A stretch of 64,000 nucleotides of DNA from Rhodococcus sp. SMB37 (GCF_004345605.1 NZ_SLVY01000007.1:186001-250000), one strand, 5' to 3'; positions 47,360 to 56,854 are shown, numbered from the stretch's first letter. Numbers and translations are program-made. The notes: generated from the sequence alone by a model not told the origin.

Positions 47360-48835
47360 TCACCAGGGTCCGCAGCCGAGTTCCCGTTCGAGCCAGTCGG
47401 TGTCGGGTGACCCTCCCCCGGTCGTGTCGAGGACCACAGCACCCGGCCACCCGTCGCGTCGCTGCAGTTGATCGTCGAGTACCGCGGCCGTCGCATCGGA
47501 AGCATCGTCTCCGCGTGCGGTACGAGATTCGATGCGCTGCACCAGTACCTCCCGATCGGCTGTGCATTCGATCTCGATCAGATCTGCGGTCGTCGAAGCC
47601 GCGACCTCCCCCGCAGTGCGACGATGCTCTTCCGACAGCCACGTCGCGTCGAGCACCACCGATTCGCCCCGCGCAATGAGCTCGCCGGCTCGGCGACACA
47701 GTTCCCGGTACGTCGCCTCGGTGCTCTCCGCCGTGTACAGACCCGAGCCGATTCCGTCACCGGTGCGTTCGGTCGGGGCCATCCCGGCGAGTTCTTTGCG
47801 AATCACGTCACTTCGCAGGACGGTCGCCCGGAGATGGTGTCCGATCGTCCGCGCCAGCGTTGACTTCCCGGTTGCAGCAACACCACCGACGAGGACCAGC
47901 CGCACCCGCCCGCGGTCCAAGTTGCGGGCGACCTGTGCAAGGAATCCGAGGGCCACTTCGCGTGAGGCAATGTCTCCCTGCTCGTGGCGTAACGCAGTCA
48001 CCTTGGCGCGCACCAATGCCCGGTAGGCGATGTAGTGGTGCACCAGCGACGCGGGAGGGCGGTCGTCCGCATGGGTGGCGTACGCAGCGAGCAAGGTGCG
48101 CGCCGCATCGAGATCGTCCAGGCGTTCGAAATCCATTGCGAGAAAAGCAAGGTCGAGGGTCGTGTCTCCGTAGCGCAGTTCGTCGTCGAATTCGAGGCAG
48201 TCGATGATGCGGGCGCCGTCGTCCATACAGAAGATGTCGTCGCAGAGCATGTCTCCGTGCCCGTCGACCGCCCGGCCGGCCGCAATGCGCTCGTCGAACA
48301 ACGCCGTACGTCCCAGCAGGTAACGCTCGGACGCGGCGCGGATCCGAGTCAGGGTGGGCCCGGCCTCCCGGCCTACCTTCAGACGGTCGAGATGATCGAG
48401 GCTCAGCCGCCACAGTTCGGCGACGAATTCCACAGTTGCGCACCGATCGATGTCCTGGCCGTGCGGCGACGCCGCATGCAACGCGGCAACCTGCCGTGCC
48501 ACGTCTTCGACAGCCGCGCCGACGTCTTCACCCCGTTCGATCAATGCCGCCATACGCCGTTCGTCGGGAAGTCTCTTCATGACGACGAAGTGCTCACAGA
48601 CCTCCCCGCCCGGATCGTGCATGTCGGCCACGCCGAGATACACGTCCGGGGCGAGGCGCCGGTTGAGTTCCACCTCGCGGTGGCAGATCCACTCCCGCGC
48701 AGCGCGCGTGCGATTGTCGAGAAAACCCAGATCGAGTGGCTTCTTCATCTTGTGCACTCGATCACCGACGAAGAACACCACCGAACTGTGGGTTTCCCGC
48801 ATCGACGCGTACGCGGTCTCTGCTTGCCCGTTCAC
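47360..48835 (-). CDS. Fused APH-like kinase and P-loop kinase (Rv2004c-like)
   Basis: A 491-residue two-domain protein. Residues about 1-320 are an aminoglycoside-phosphotransferase-like kinase (catalytic DGHGDMLCDDIFCM; IDCLEFDDELRYGDTTLDLAFLAMDFERL). Residues about 320-490 form an AAA/P-loop kinase (GGVAATGKSTLARTIGHHLRATVLRSDVIRKEL; VVLDATWLSEEHR). This matches the mycobacterial Rv2004c type, which lies beside a universal stress gene in the DosR regulon. Here also the universal stress gene is close by. The substrate is unknown. Confidence 0.85.
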   Translation of the reverse strand: MNGQAETAYASMRETHSSVVFFVGDRVHKMKKPLDLGFLDNRTRAAREWICHREVELNRRLAPDVYLGVADMHDPGGEVCEHFVVMKRLPDERRMAALIERGEDVGAAVEDVARQVAALHAASPHGQDIDRCATVEFVAELWRLSLDHLDRLKVGREAGPTLTRIRAASERYLLGRTALFDERIAAGRAVDGHGDMLCDDIFCMDDGARIIDCLEFDDELRYGDTTLDLAFLAMDFERLDDLDAARTLLAAYATHADDRPPASLVHHYIAYRALVRAKVTALRHEQGDIASREVALGFLAQVARNLDRGRVRLVLVGGVAATGKSTLARTIGHHLRATVLRSDVIRKELAGMAPTERTGDGIGSGLYTAESTEATYRELCRRAGELIARGESVVLDATWLSEEHRRTAGEVAASTTADLIEIECTADREVLVQRIESRTARGDDASDATAAVLDDQLQRRDGWPGAVVLDTTGGGSPDTDWLERELGCGPW

Positions 48836-48992
48836 TGCGCACCTCTCGTGTCGTTCTGCAGTCTTCTGGTCCTACTGTGCCCGCATCTCGCGGTTCGTGT
48901 ACCGGAGCCGCACAGTGACTTGCGCCGTTGCGCCTGAGCGTCCCGCCCGAAAGCGGTAGTTTGCTGTCGAGTGGATATCGGACAGGGGAACA

Positions 48993-51386
48993 ATGAGTAT
49001 CGACAGGGAGTCCAACGTCAACGAGGACAGCACCGCCGGGAAAGGCCGAGTCGTCATCCTGTCCGCAGCGAGGACGAAGATCGAACGTGAACTCCTGAAC
49101 CGATGGTGCAACTCGGCGGATGTCCCCGCCGAGTACCGCGGGCCCGGCCGCCCCGACGTCCTGGACCTCGACTCACGTGTCCTCGCCTCCACGCTCTCCG
49201 ACCGAACCGACGATCCGCTCCTGCTCCCCGTCCGAGTGGTGTGGCTCCCTTCCGAACGCGACGGGGCCCGTCGCGCACGCTTCTCGGATGTGCTCGCACT
49301 GACCAACCCCCGCAACCCCAACGTCCTGATCCAGAAGTGGCTGGTCGGCAGGTCCTCCGACCGGTATCGCATCGTCGTGGCAGCACCCGCACGCCTCGAC
49401 GACCTTCGTGAGCAGCTTGCCGCCGAGGAACACGGCCGGGTTCCGGATGCGGCGTCCCTCGCGCGGTACGTGACTCGTCGCGCCGTGGTCGCGCTCGAGC
49501 GTGCCGAACGCGCGGTCATCGGCGACCGATACAAGGTGCCCCGGCTCGTTGCCGCACAGATCATGGATCAGCCGTCGTTCCGGCGACGTCTCGACACCAT
49601 CTCCACCGACGAGCACCTTTCCCGCGACGAAGTCGACGCACGAGCCCGCGATGCATTGGATGAGCTCGTGGCGGTGCAGTCACGCCTGGTCACGGACCTC
49701 TTCACGCAGGCCATGCGGCCACTGCATTCATCGGCGTGGACGGTGCATGCCGACGACTCCGGGCTGGAGTCTCTGCGCGAGCTCAATCGCACGCATCCAC
49801 TGGTGTTCCTGCCGTCCCACCGCTCGTACGCCGACGCGTTCGTCCTGGGCAGCATCCTGGCCGATCACGACTTCCCCGGTAACCACCTGATGGGCGGTGC
49901 CAACCTCACGTTCTGGCCGATCGGCCCCATCGCACGTCGCACAGGCACCGTGTTCATCCGGCGGAGTTTCGGGAACGACACGGTGTACAAGGCGGCGTTG
50001 GAGGAGTACTTCGCGTTTCTGCTGAGCAAACGATTCAATCTCGAGTGGTACTTCGAAGGAGGCCGCACTCGCACCGGCAAACTCCGCCGGCCGCGCTACG
50101 GTCTCCTCAACTACGTCGCAAACGCCATCCGTAGTGGTCGTGTCGACGACGCGATGCTGGTACCTGTGTCGATCACCTACGAGGGGCTCGCCGAGGTCGC
50201 GGCCGTGGCTGCCGAGCAGACCGGCGCCCCGAAGAAGCCCGAGGGTCTGAGGTGGCTGGCGAATTATGCCCGCAATCAGCAGCGCAGTGCCGGCAACGTC
50301 TACGTGCAGTTCGGCACACCGTTGTCGATGAGAGCGCAGCTCGCGGCGGGCGGGGATCCTGACCTGTCGGATTCGTGGGCAGAGGAGGGCGCAGCTCCCG
50401 ACCCCGCAGTCCGGGAGGGTCTGCAGCGCAAGGCCATGCAGAAGGTGGCATTCGAAGTGGCGGTGGGTATCAACCGCACTACCCCGGTCACCGTGAACAG
50501 TCTTGTCACCCTGGCCCTGCTCGGGGTCCGCGACCGGGCGCTCACGCTCGACGAAGTGCGCGCCGTGGTCGCGCCGGTCCGCAGCTATCTCGACGCCCGC
50601 GGTGCCCCGCAGGGTGAAGTGGGGCTCCTCGATCACGAGGGTGGACTCGCCCAGGTCCTCGCGGCGCTGACCGACGCCGGTGTCGTGACGACGTACTCCG
50701 GGGGCGACGAGGCGGTGTACTCGATCCAACCGGGTCAGCATCTCGTCGCCGCGTTCTATCGCAACAGCGGTATCCACTGGTTCGTCAACCGCTCGATCCT
50801 CGAACTTGCTGTGCTCTTCGTCCATGAACATCCCAGCGACAATCCGGTGCTTACGGCGTGGTACGAAGCGAAGAAGCTGCGCGACCTGCTCAAGTTCGAA
50901 TTCTTCTTCCCCGACCGCGACACCTTCGAATCGGAGTTGCGGGCGGAAGTGGAGCTCCTCGTCCCCGAATGGGAGTGGGGAACGCCACTTCCTTCAGAGG
51001 GTCGGGCACTCAACGCGCTGGTCGAGGGCGGGCTCTTCATGTCGCACCGCACATTGCGCTCGCTCTTCGACGCGCAGCTCGTCGTCGCCGAGCGGCTGGC
51101 GCGCAGGGATCCTACGCTCGAGGTCGATCGCGATGCATTTCTCGACGAGTGTGTCGCGGTGGGTCGGCAGATGCTGTTGCAAGGCCGGTTGCACGGTTCG
51201 GAGTCCGTATCCTCGGAACTGTTCGCAACAGCTTTGGAGCTGGCGCGCAACCGCGGGCTTCTCGACCGAGACGACGACTCGGTCGCGCAGAAGCGTCGCG
51301 AGTTCGCGTCGCAGCTGCTTGCCGTCGGTGAGCGGGTCGCGTTGGCCGAGTCACTCGACGTGTCGAACAGGAAGGCGGAGCGGTGA
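48993..51386 (+). CDS. plsB2: Glycerol-3-phosphate acyltransferase
   Basis: A 797-residue membrane-associated acyltransferase that puts the first acyl chain on glycerol 3-phosphate. The H-x4-D motif is in LPSHRSYADAFVLG. Downstream come GGANLTFWPIGPIARRTGTVFIRRSF, the substrate motif EGGRTRTGKLRRPRYGLL and PVSITYEGL. The length and blocks match mycobacterial PlsB2. It is the first gene of a three-gene operon, and its end overlaps the next gene by four bases, so phosphatidic acid synthesis is encoded as a unit. Confidence 0.95.
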   Translation: MSIDRESNVNEDSTAGKGRVVILSAARTKIERELLNRWCNSADVPAEYRGPGRPDVLDLDSRVLASTLSDRTDDPLLLPVRVVWLPSERDGARRARFSDVLALTNPRNPNVLIQKWLVGRSSDRYRIVVAAPARLDDLREQLAAEEHGRVPDAASLARYVTRRAVVALERAERAVIGDRYKVPRLVAAQIMDQPSFRRRLDTISTDEHLSRDEVDARARDALDELVAVQSRLVTDLFTQAMRPLHSSAWTVHADDSGLESLRELNRTHPLVFLPSHRSYADAFVLGSILADHDFPGNHLMGGANLTFWPIGPIARRTGTVFIRRSFGNDTVYKAALEEYFAFLLSKRFNLEWYFEGGRTRTGKLRRPRYGLLNYVANAIRSGRVDDAMLVPVSITYEGLAEVAAVAAEQTGAPKKPEGLRWLANYARNQQRSAGNVYVQFGTPLSMRAQLAAGGDPDLSDSWAEEGAAPDPAVREGLQRKAMQKVAFEVAVGINRTTPVTVNSLVTLALLGVRDRALTLDEVRAVVAPVRSYLDARGAPQGEVGLLDHEGGLAQVLAALTDAGVVTTYSGGDEAVYSIQPGQHLVAAFYRNSGIHWFVNRSILELAVLFVHEHPSDNPVLTAWYEAKKLRDLLKFEFFFPDRDTFESELRAEVELLVPEWEWGTPLPSEGRALNALVEGGLFMSHRTLRSLFDAQLVVAERLARRDPTLEVDRDAFLDECVAVGRQMLLQGRLHGSESVSSELFATALELARNRGLLDRDDDSVAQKRREFASQLLAVGERVALAESLDVSNRKAER

Positions 51387-52813
51387 ACATCGAGCAGGCA
51401 CTGCACAGGGTGCGGACAGGGCCACAGGGCCCCGAGGTGGCTGCGTTCTTCGACTTCGACGGCACCATCGTGCACGGTTTCTCGGGGTTGCATTTCTTCC
51501 GCGACCGGCTCCTCGCAGGCAAGGTGACCGCGGCCGAACTCGCGTCGACCATGGTCAACGGTTTGCGCGGAACCGACAGCGAAGCCGATTTCGAGCGCTT
51601 CGTCGCGGTCGCGTTCAAGGCGTGGCGCGGCCACAGCGAGGAAGAACTGTACGAGATCGGGCAACGCTTGTTCATGTCGACGATCGCCGGTCATCTGTAC
51701 CCCGAGGCGTGGCAGCTCATCGGGGCGCACCAGAATGCCGGCCACACCGTCGTGATCGCGTCGTCGGCGTCGCGCTACCAGATCCAGGCAGCGGCCGACG
51801 CACTCGGCGTGGAGCATGTACTGTTCACTCCGCTCGAGGTGGTCGACGGCGTGCTGACCGGAAGGGTCGATGGAAAGTCGTTGTGGCGCAGCGGGAAAGC
51901 CGATGCCACACACGCATTCATCGACGAGCACGGGATCGACGGTCCACGTAGCTACACCTACTCCAACGGTGGTGAGGACGCCGAGTTCCTCGCCACGACC
52001 GGGAACCCGACCGCGACCAACCCCGACGGCACGCTCGACCGGATCGCACGCGAACGCAAGTGGCCCATCCTGCGGTTCCGACCGCGAGGCACGCCGGGAG
52101 TGAAGGAAGCGGTGCGCACCGCCGCCGCCTACGGCGGAATCGTCGGTTCGGTCTGGACGGGGCTCGGGCTCGGGCTGGTCAATCGCAGCCGCAAGGTTGC
52201 GCTCGACTCGATCATGAACATCGGATCCGACGTGTCGCTCGCGCTCGCAGGTATCGACGTGCGGGTGCGCGGAGAAGCCAATGCGTGGGAACACCGCCCG
52301 GCGGTGTTCATCTTCAACCATCAGAGTCAGCTCGACCCGGTGCTCCTCGCCAAGGTGCTGCGCCACGACTTCACCGGCATCACGAAGAAGGAGATGGCGA
52401 CCGACCCATTGTTCGGTCCGCTGTTGCGTTTCGCCGGTGCCACCTTCGTCGACCGCGGCAACACCGAACGCGCCGTGGAGGCGCTGGCACCCGTGGTGGA
52501 CACCCTGCGGCAGGGCACCTCGGTCATCATTGCGCCGGAGGGCACTCGCTCTCCCACACCGCAGATCGGGCCGTTCAAGAAGGGCGCTTTCCGCATCGCT
52601 ATGCAGGCGCAGGTCCCGGTCGTTCCCGTGGTGATCCGCAATGCCGGGGAGATGCTGTGGAAGCACTCGACCCTGCTCCGGTCGGGCACCGTCGACGTCG
52701 CGGTACTCGACCCCATCGATGTGAGTGAGTGGCGCGTCTCCGATCTCGACACGCACATCACCGCAGTCGAGGACCTGTACCGAAAGACCCTCACGGACTG
52801 GCCGACCGCGTAG
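51383..52813 (+). CDS. plsC: HAD-phosphatase / 1-acylglycerol-3-phosphate acyltransferase fusion
   Basis: A 476-residue bifunctional protein with a GTG start. The N-terminal HAD-IB domain (about 10-225) has FFDFDGTIV and the serine-phosphatase-like block VIASSASRYQIQAAADALGVEHVLFT. The C-terminal acyltransferase (about 265-460) has HQSQLD (H-x4-D), FVDRGNTERAVEAL and PEGTRS. It adds the second acyl chain after PlsB, and the HAD part may remove a phosphate from a lipid or phosphoserine-like substrate. It overlaps the plsB2 stop by four bases. Confidence 0.93.
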   Translation: MNIEQALHRVRTGPQGPEVAAFFDFDGTIVHGFSGLHFFRDRLLAGKVTAAELASTMVNGLRGTDSEADFERFVAVAFKAWRGHSEEELYEIGQRLFMSTIAGHLYPEAWQLIGAHQNAGHTVVIASSASRYQIQAAADALGVEHVLFTPLEVVDGVLTGRVDGKSLWRSGKADATHAFIDEHGIDGPRSYTYSNGGEDAEFLATTGNPTATNPDGTLDRIARERKWPILRFRPRGTPGVKEAVRTAAAYGGIVGSVWTGLGLGLVNRSRKVALDSIMNIGSDVSLALAGIDVRVRGEANAWEHRPAVFIFNHQSQLDPVLLAKVLRHDFTGITKKEMATDPLFGPLLRFAGATFVDRGNTERAVEALAPVVDTLRQGTSVIIAPEGTRSPTPQIGPFKKGAFRIAMQAQVPVVPVVIRNAGEMLWKHSTLLRSGTVDVAVLDPIDVSEWRVSDLDTHITAVEDLYRKTLTDWPTA

Positions 52814-54019
52814 ATGACGGACGACGACACCCCCGACGAGCAGGCAACGAACGGCGCCGACGCGAGTGACTCCACCGACACGAGTGACACCGACACGACA
52901 GGCCGGGCGAGCAACAAGGACTCGAGCAAAGGCAACGAGGACTCCGGCAAGAGCAACGGCAACGGCAACGGTTCTGCTCTCACCCCGAAGCGGCGTCGCT
53001 ACCTGAAGTGGATCGTCGGCGCCCTGCTCGTGGTGGTCCTCACCGTCGAGGTGATCCTCGTGTGGCCGGAGCTGACCGACGGCGTCAGCGGTCTCGGCCA
53101 CCTGTACTGGTGGTGGGTGATCGCCGCGATCCTCGCCTCGGTTGCGGAGATGACCAGTTTCGCGAGCGTGCAACGCACGCTGCTGTCCGCCGCAGATGTG
53201 AAGGTGACTCTTCGCCAATCACTGGCCGTAGCGCTCGCGTCGAACTCGATGAGCGTGACCCTGCCGGGTGGCCCCGTCGTGGGAACCACCTTCACCTACC
53301 GGCAGATGCGCAAGTGGGGAGCGGCCCCCGTCATCGCAACGTGGCAGCTCGTGATGGCCGGTCTGCTCCAGGCCGCGGGGCTCGCGCTCCTCGGGCTCGT
53401 GGGTGCTCTCATGATCGGCGCCACCACGAACCCGTTCTCGCTCATCTTCTCCATCGGTGGCCTCGCCGCGTTCCTGGTGCTCATCCAGTACGCGGCCAGC
53501 AACCCCGGTTCGCTCGAGTCTATCGGCCTGATCTCACTGCGAGGGCTCAACCGGCTCAGGAAGAAGCCGGCCGATGCCGGCTCACGGGCGTGGCGCAAGA
53601 TCGTCGATCAGATCGGTGCCGTGAAACTCGATCGCCCGCATGCCGCACGTGCCTTCGGCTGGTCGCTGTTCAATTGGGTATGCGACGGCGCATGCCTCGC
53701 GTTCGCCGCCTACGCCGTCGGAGGCACACCCAGCCTCGCCGGTATCGCCGTCGCCTACGCCGCCGGAACCGCGACGAGCCGTGCGATTCCATTACTGCCC
53801 GCGGGCCTCGGTGTGATGGACGCGGTGCTCGTCCCCGCCCTCACGGCAAGCGGAATGTCCGGCGCGGAGGCTCTGTCGGCGGTGCTTGTGTATCGCCTGG
53901 TCAGCTTCGTGCTGATCGCCGTCATCGGATGGATCGTGTTTGCCTTGCGCTACCGCGGCGCACCGGACGACGAGGACGACGACCCGGGTCCGGGACTCGA
54001 CAAACTGTGGCAGGACTGA
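52814..54019 (+). CDS. UPF0104 / lysylphosphatidylglycerol-synthase-TM-like membrane protein
   Basis: A 401-residue membrane protein starting one base after the plsC stop. An acidic Ser/Thr/Asp-rich, probably disordered head of about 55 residues is followed by eight or so membrane spans (WIVGALLVVVLTVEVILVWP; VIATWQLVMAGLLQAAGLALLGLVGALM; GLGVMDAVLVPALTASGMSGAEALSAVLVYRLVSF). It matches the flippase-like TM part of MprF-type lipid synthases, without the aminoacyltransferase. Its location in the plsB2-plsC operon suggests a role in phospholipid translocation, which is inferred from position. Confidence 0.82.
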   Translation: MTDDDTPDEQATNGADASDSTDTSDTDTTGRASNKDSSKGNEDSGKSNGNGNGSALTPKRRRYLKWIVGALLVVVLTVEVILVWPELTDGVSGLGHLYWWWVIAAILASVAEMTSFASVQRTLLSAADVKVTLRQSLAVALASNSMSVTLPGGPVVGTTFTYRQMRKWGAAPVIATWQLVMAGLLQAAGLALLGLVGALMIGATTNPFSLIFSIGGLAAFLVLIQYAASNPGSLESIGLISLRGLNRLRKKPADAGSRAWRKIVDQIGAVKLDRPHAARAFGWSLFNWVCDGACLAFAAYAVGGTPSLAGIAVAYAAGTATSRAIPLLPAGLGVMDAVLVPALTASGMSGAEALSAVLVYRLVSFVLIAVIGWIVFALRYRGAPDDEDDDPGPGLDKLWQD

Positions 54020-54132
54020 CTTTGTCGGGTGTGTGCCGACACCGCACCTGATCATGAATCCCGAATTTGTTCCGATTCCGGCGCTGTGAGGACTAGCGTC
54101 TACGCAATCGAACGAGTGGAGGGACGAGGTTC

Positions 54133-55695
54133 GTGGCACAGCACGAAGCTGCACACAAGCGCGAGGTCTGGTCGGGGCGGTCGGTGTTCATCATGGCCGC
54201 CATCGGCTCGGCTGTCGGCCTGGGAAATATCTGGCGATTCCCCTATATCGCGTACGAGAACGGCGGTGGGGCATTTCTCATCCCCTACCTGGTGGCCCTG
54301 CTCACCGCAGGTATTCCGTTGCTGTTCGTCGACTATGCAATGGGCCACAAGTTTCGAGGATCGCCGCCGCTGGCGTTCCGGCGACTCAACCGCGGGAGTG
54401 AGTTCATCGGTTGGTGGCAGGTCCTGATCTGCTTCGTCATCGGCGTCTACTACGCGGTGATCGTCGCGTGGGCAGGGTGCTACACGTTCTTTTCGATCAC
54501 CGAGGCCTGGGGCGACAACCCCGAGGGGTTCTTCCTCGAGGACTTCCTTCACATGGACGCCGAGTCGACGTTCGGTCTGAGCTTCGTTCCCGGTGTCGCG
54601 TGGCCGCTGGTCCTGGTGTGGGTCCTGGTAGTGGCGGTGCTAGCGCTCGGCGTGCAGCGCGGAATCGGCAACGCCAACAAAATCTTCGTCCCGTTGCTTG
54701 TCGTGCTGTTCGGCGCCCTGGTTATCCAGGCACTGTTGCTCGACGGTTCCGCTCTCGGCCTCGACGCGTTCTTCACCCCCAATTGGGAAGCACTGACCGA
54801 CACGGGTGTATGGATCGCGGCCTACGCGCAGATCTTCTTCTCACTGTCGGTCGCCTTCGGCATCATGCTCACCTACTCGTCGTACCTGAAGAAGAAGACG
54901 AACTTGACCGGGTCCGGTCTGGTGGTGGGCTTCTCCAACTCGAGTTTCGAGGTGCTCGCCGGCATCGGCGTGTTCTCGGCACTCGGATTCATGGCTCAAG
55001 CGCAGGGCGTCGCGGTCGACGAGGTCGTGGCGAGCGGCATCGGTCTGGCCTTCATCGCGTTCCCGACGATCGTGTCGCAGATGCCCGGCGGTCCCATCTT
55101 CGGCGTGTTGTTCTTCGGGTCGCTCGTGTTCGCGGGTTTCACGTCGATGATCAGCATCATCCAGGTGACGATCTCCGCATTCCAGGACAAGACCGGTCTC
55201 GGCAAGGTGCCCGCGGCACTGACGATCGGTGGCGCTGCAGCGATCGTCTCGATACTCCTGTTCCCCACTACGACCGGCCTGAACACCCTTGATGTGGTGG
55301 ACCGCTTTGCGAATCAGTTCGGCATCGTGGGTGTCGCGTTCGTTGCCGTCATCGTGATCGCGTGGGTATTGCGACGCCTGCCCGAGCTCCGTGATCACCT
55401 CAACTCGGTGTCGTCGTTCAAGGTGGGCCTGGGCTGGCAGATCTTCGTCGGGGTCATCACACCCGTCGTGCTCGGTTACATGCTCTTCAGTGAGATTCGC
55501 GACCGCATCGACGAGGGATACGGGGGTCTGCCCGATGATCTCGTGACCGCATTCGGATGGGGTGTGCAGATCTCGGTGATCGTGCTGGCAGTCGTCATGT
55601 CGTTCGTGCCGTGGCGCCGCGGTATCGAGGATGAATTCGAACTGGACGAGAACCGTCCGGCACTCACCAAGACACAGCAGGGAGAGAACTCGTGA
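54133..55695 (+). CDS. Sodium-dependent amino-acid transporter, NSS (SNF) family
   Basis: A 520-residue LeuT-fold transporter. The family signature GSAVGLGNIWRFPYIAYENGGGAFLIPYL is in helix 1, and further spans include YYAVIVAWAGCYTFFSI and AYAQIFFSLSVAFGIMLTYSSYL. It uses the sodium gradient to bring in amino acids. A MetP-like role (methionine/alanine import) is suggested by the tiny MetS-like ORF whose GTG overlaps its stop. It is well separated from the phospholipid operon upstream. Confidence 0.92.
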   Translation: MAQHEAAHKREVWSGRSVFIMAAIGSAVGLGNIWRFPYIAYENGGGAFLIPYLVALLTAGIPLLFVDYAMGHKFRGSPPLAFRRLNRGSEFIGWWQVLICFVIGVYYAVIVAWAGCYTFFSITEAWGDNPEGFFLEDFLHMDAESTFGLSFVPGVAWPLVLVWVLVVAVLALGVQRGIGNANKIFVPLLVVLFGALVIQALLLDGSALGLDAFFTPNWEALTDTGVWIAAYAQIFFSLSVAFGIMLTYSSYLKKKTNLTGSGLVVGFSNSSFEVLAGIGVFSALGFMAQAQGVAVDEVVASGIGLAFIAFPTIVSQMPGGPIFGVLFFGSLVFAGFTSMISIIQVTISAFQDKTGLGKVPAALTIGGAAAIVSILLFPTTTGLNTLDVVDRFANQFGIVGVAFVAVIVIAWVLRRLPELRDHLNSVSSFKVGLGWQIFVGVITPVVLGYMLFSEIRDRIDEGYGGLPDDLVTAFGWGVQISVIVLAVVMSFVPWRRGIEDEFELDENRPALTKTQQGENS

Positions 55696-55799
55696 ACACC
55701 TCAGCGATCGTGATGATGGTCCTCGCTTTGGCCACCTTGTGGGGCGGGCTGATCGCGAGCGTGCTTCACCTGCGTAGGCACCCCGACGAAATGGAGTGA
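55692..55799 (+). CDS. MetS-like small subunit of the NSS transporter (35 residues)
   Basis: A tiny membrane protein: MNTSAIVMMVLALATLWG, then GLIASVLHLRRHPDEME, with one hydrophobic helix and a short charged tail. The GTG start (55692) overlaps the transporter stop, giving tight coupling. It matches the MetS family (methionine and alanine importer small subunit), in which a single-helix peptide is needed for MetP function in Corynebacterium. A terminator follows. Confidence 0.85.
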   Translation: MNTSAIVMMVLALATLWGGLIASVLHLRRHPDEME

Positions 55800-55835
55800 T
55801 CTGCTCGGCACACAGTGTCGGTTGAGTAACACACG

Positions 55836-55863
55836 GGGCGGCGCTCTGGCCGGAGCGCCGCCC
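55836..55863 (+). terminator. Terminator after the transporter operon
   Basis: GGGCGGCGCTC, loop TGGCCG, GAGCGCCGCCC, followed by CTTGTGCTTTCC. It is an 11-bp stem, 36 bases after the MetS-like stop. Confidence 0.85.
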
Positions 55864-55885
55864 TTGTGCTTTCCTGGGTCTCGAC

Positions 55886-55959
55886 AGTCTCAACCTTTAC
55901 TTGAGACTGAGTGTTGGAACAGTGTTGAAACGATGTGTCGAGACCGACGTGTCGAGACC
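55886..55959 (+). promoter_or_regulatory. Cluster of repeats upstream of the secreted protein gene
   Basis: Within 74 bases there are a perfect inverted repeat AGTCTCAA-N7-TTGAGACT (55886-55908), two near-repeats of GTGTTGRAAC (about 55911-55931) and two copies of GTGTCGAGACC (55935-55945, 55949-55959). The last two repeat every 14 bases. This looks like a multi-site operator. No regulator can be matched to it. Confidence 0.5.
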
Positions 55960-55977
55960 TGATGCACAGGAGCACAC

Positions 55978-56823
55978 ATGACCCGCAGGACCACGCGCCC
56001 CCGGATGCGCCCCTTCGCCGCCGCGGCCACGTTGGCCGTCGCGGCCGGCCTCGCACTGCCCGCCGTCGCCACCGCTCAACCGGCACCCGAACCACCGATA
56101 GTCGACGCGCCCGCGCCTGCCGATATCCCCACCCCCGCGGCCGACAGCGCAATCGTCACCGCGCTCGGCGTCCTCCGCTCGACACCGGGCGCCGACCAGG
56201 CCGCGATCGCCGCGGCCGAGGCCATCGCCGGTGCGCGCGGCAGCGCCGTCGACGCAGCCGAAGGCACACCGCTCGCCGTCTACGACGAGGGGACGGAATT
56301 CCTGCGCAGGCTCGGCGTGGAGCCGTTCCTCTACCCCACCGGTGCTCCCTTCTGCACCTCCGACGGCAACCTACCCCTCGGAATCGCCCCCGCGCTGGCC
56401 GGCGCAGTACCCGGCCCGTGGCCGGGGCAGAGCATCGGAGAGTTCTCCCTCGACGTCGTGGACCCAGCACAGACCTTGTTCGCCTTCGTGCCGATGGGCC
56501 TGGAGGACGACGCGAACGCCGATGGCATCCAGCTCGCATGGCTCAACGTCAACACCCTCCAGGGCGGGCTGGTGCCCATGGGCACACTCGACGAAGCCTC
56601 GCGTGCGGCGATCCCCGACACGATCCCGGCACCCATGCGGCCCATGGTGGAGGCGGCGATATCCAAGTTCCTCGCCGATACCGTTCCGTTCGGTGGCGTG
56701 CGCGTTGCGCCGGTCGACACCGGTGCGGGCACCGTCCTGGCCGCCGTGTTCGGCACGGTACAGAACGGCGAGTCGTCGTGCTTCTTCCTGCCGACCGTCG
56801 GCATCGTCGACGTGCCCGCCTGA
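55978..56823 (+). CDS. Secreted protein of unknown function
   Basis: A 281-residue exported protein. The signal peptide is RRTTRPRMRPFAAAATLAVAAGLALPAVATA, with AxA cleavage near residue 33; a twin-Arg (TRRT) makes Tat export possible. A Pro/Ala-rich linker follows, then a globular region with two Cys (PFCTSDG near residue 124 and SSCFFLPT near the C-terminus) that may form a disulfide. I recognise it only as a type of conserved secreted protein of mycolic-acid actinobacteria, not as a named family. Its promoter region holds an unusual repeat cluster. Confidence 0.75.
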   Translation: MTRRTTRPRMRPFAAAATLAVAAGLALPAVATAQPAPEPPIVDAPAPADIPTPAADSAIVTALGVLRSTPGADQAAIAAAEAIAGARGSAVDAAEGTPLAVYDEGTEFLRRLGVEPFLYPTGAPFCTSDGNLPLGIAPALAGAVPGPWPGQSIGEFSLDVVDPAQTLFAFVPMGLEDDANADGIQLAWLNVNTLQGGLVPMGTLDEASRAAIPDTIPAPMRPMVEAAISKFLADTVPFGGVRVAPVDTGAGTVLAAVFGTVQNGESSCFFLPTVGIVDVPA

Positions 56824-56854
56824 CGCCTGTCGGAACCGGCTGCAGTGGGTGTGC

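Noticed and set aside
48836-48992. GGGAC-containing sequence considered as a DosR box before the fused kinase
   Set aside because: The required G and CCC at the other half are absent.
50756-53218. 820-codon minus-strand frame across plsB2, plsC and UPF0104
   Set aside because: It runs antisense across three coupled, conserved genes.
55911-55931. AAC...GTT pattern considered as a KstR box before the secreted protein
   Set aside because: The spacing between AAC and GTT is three bases rather than two and the outer bases do not fit.
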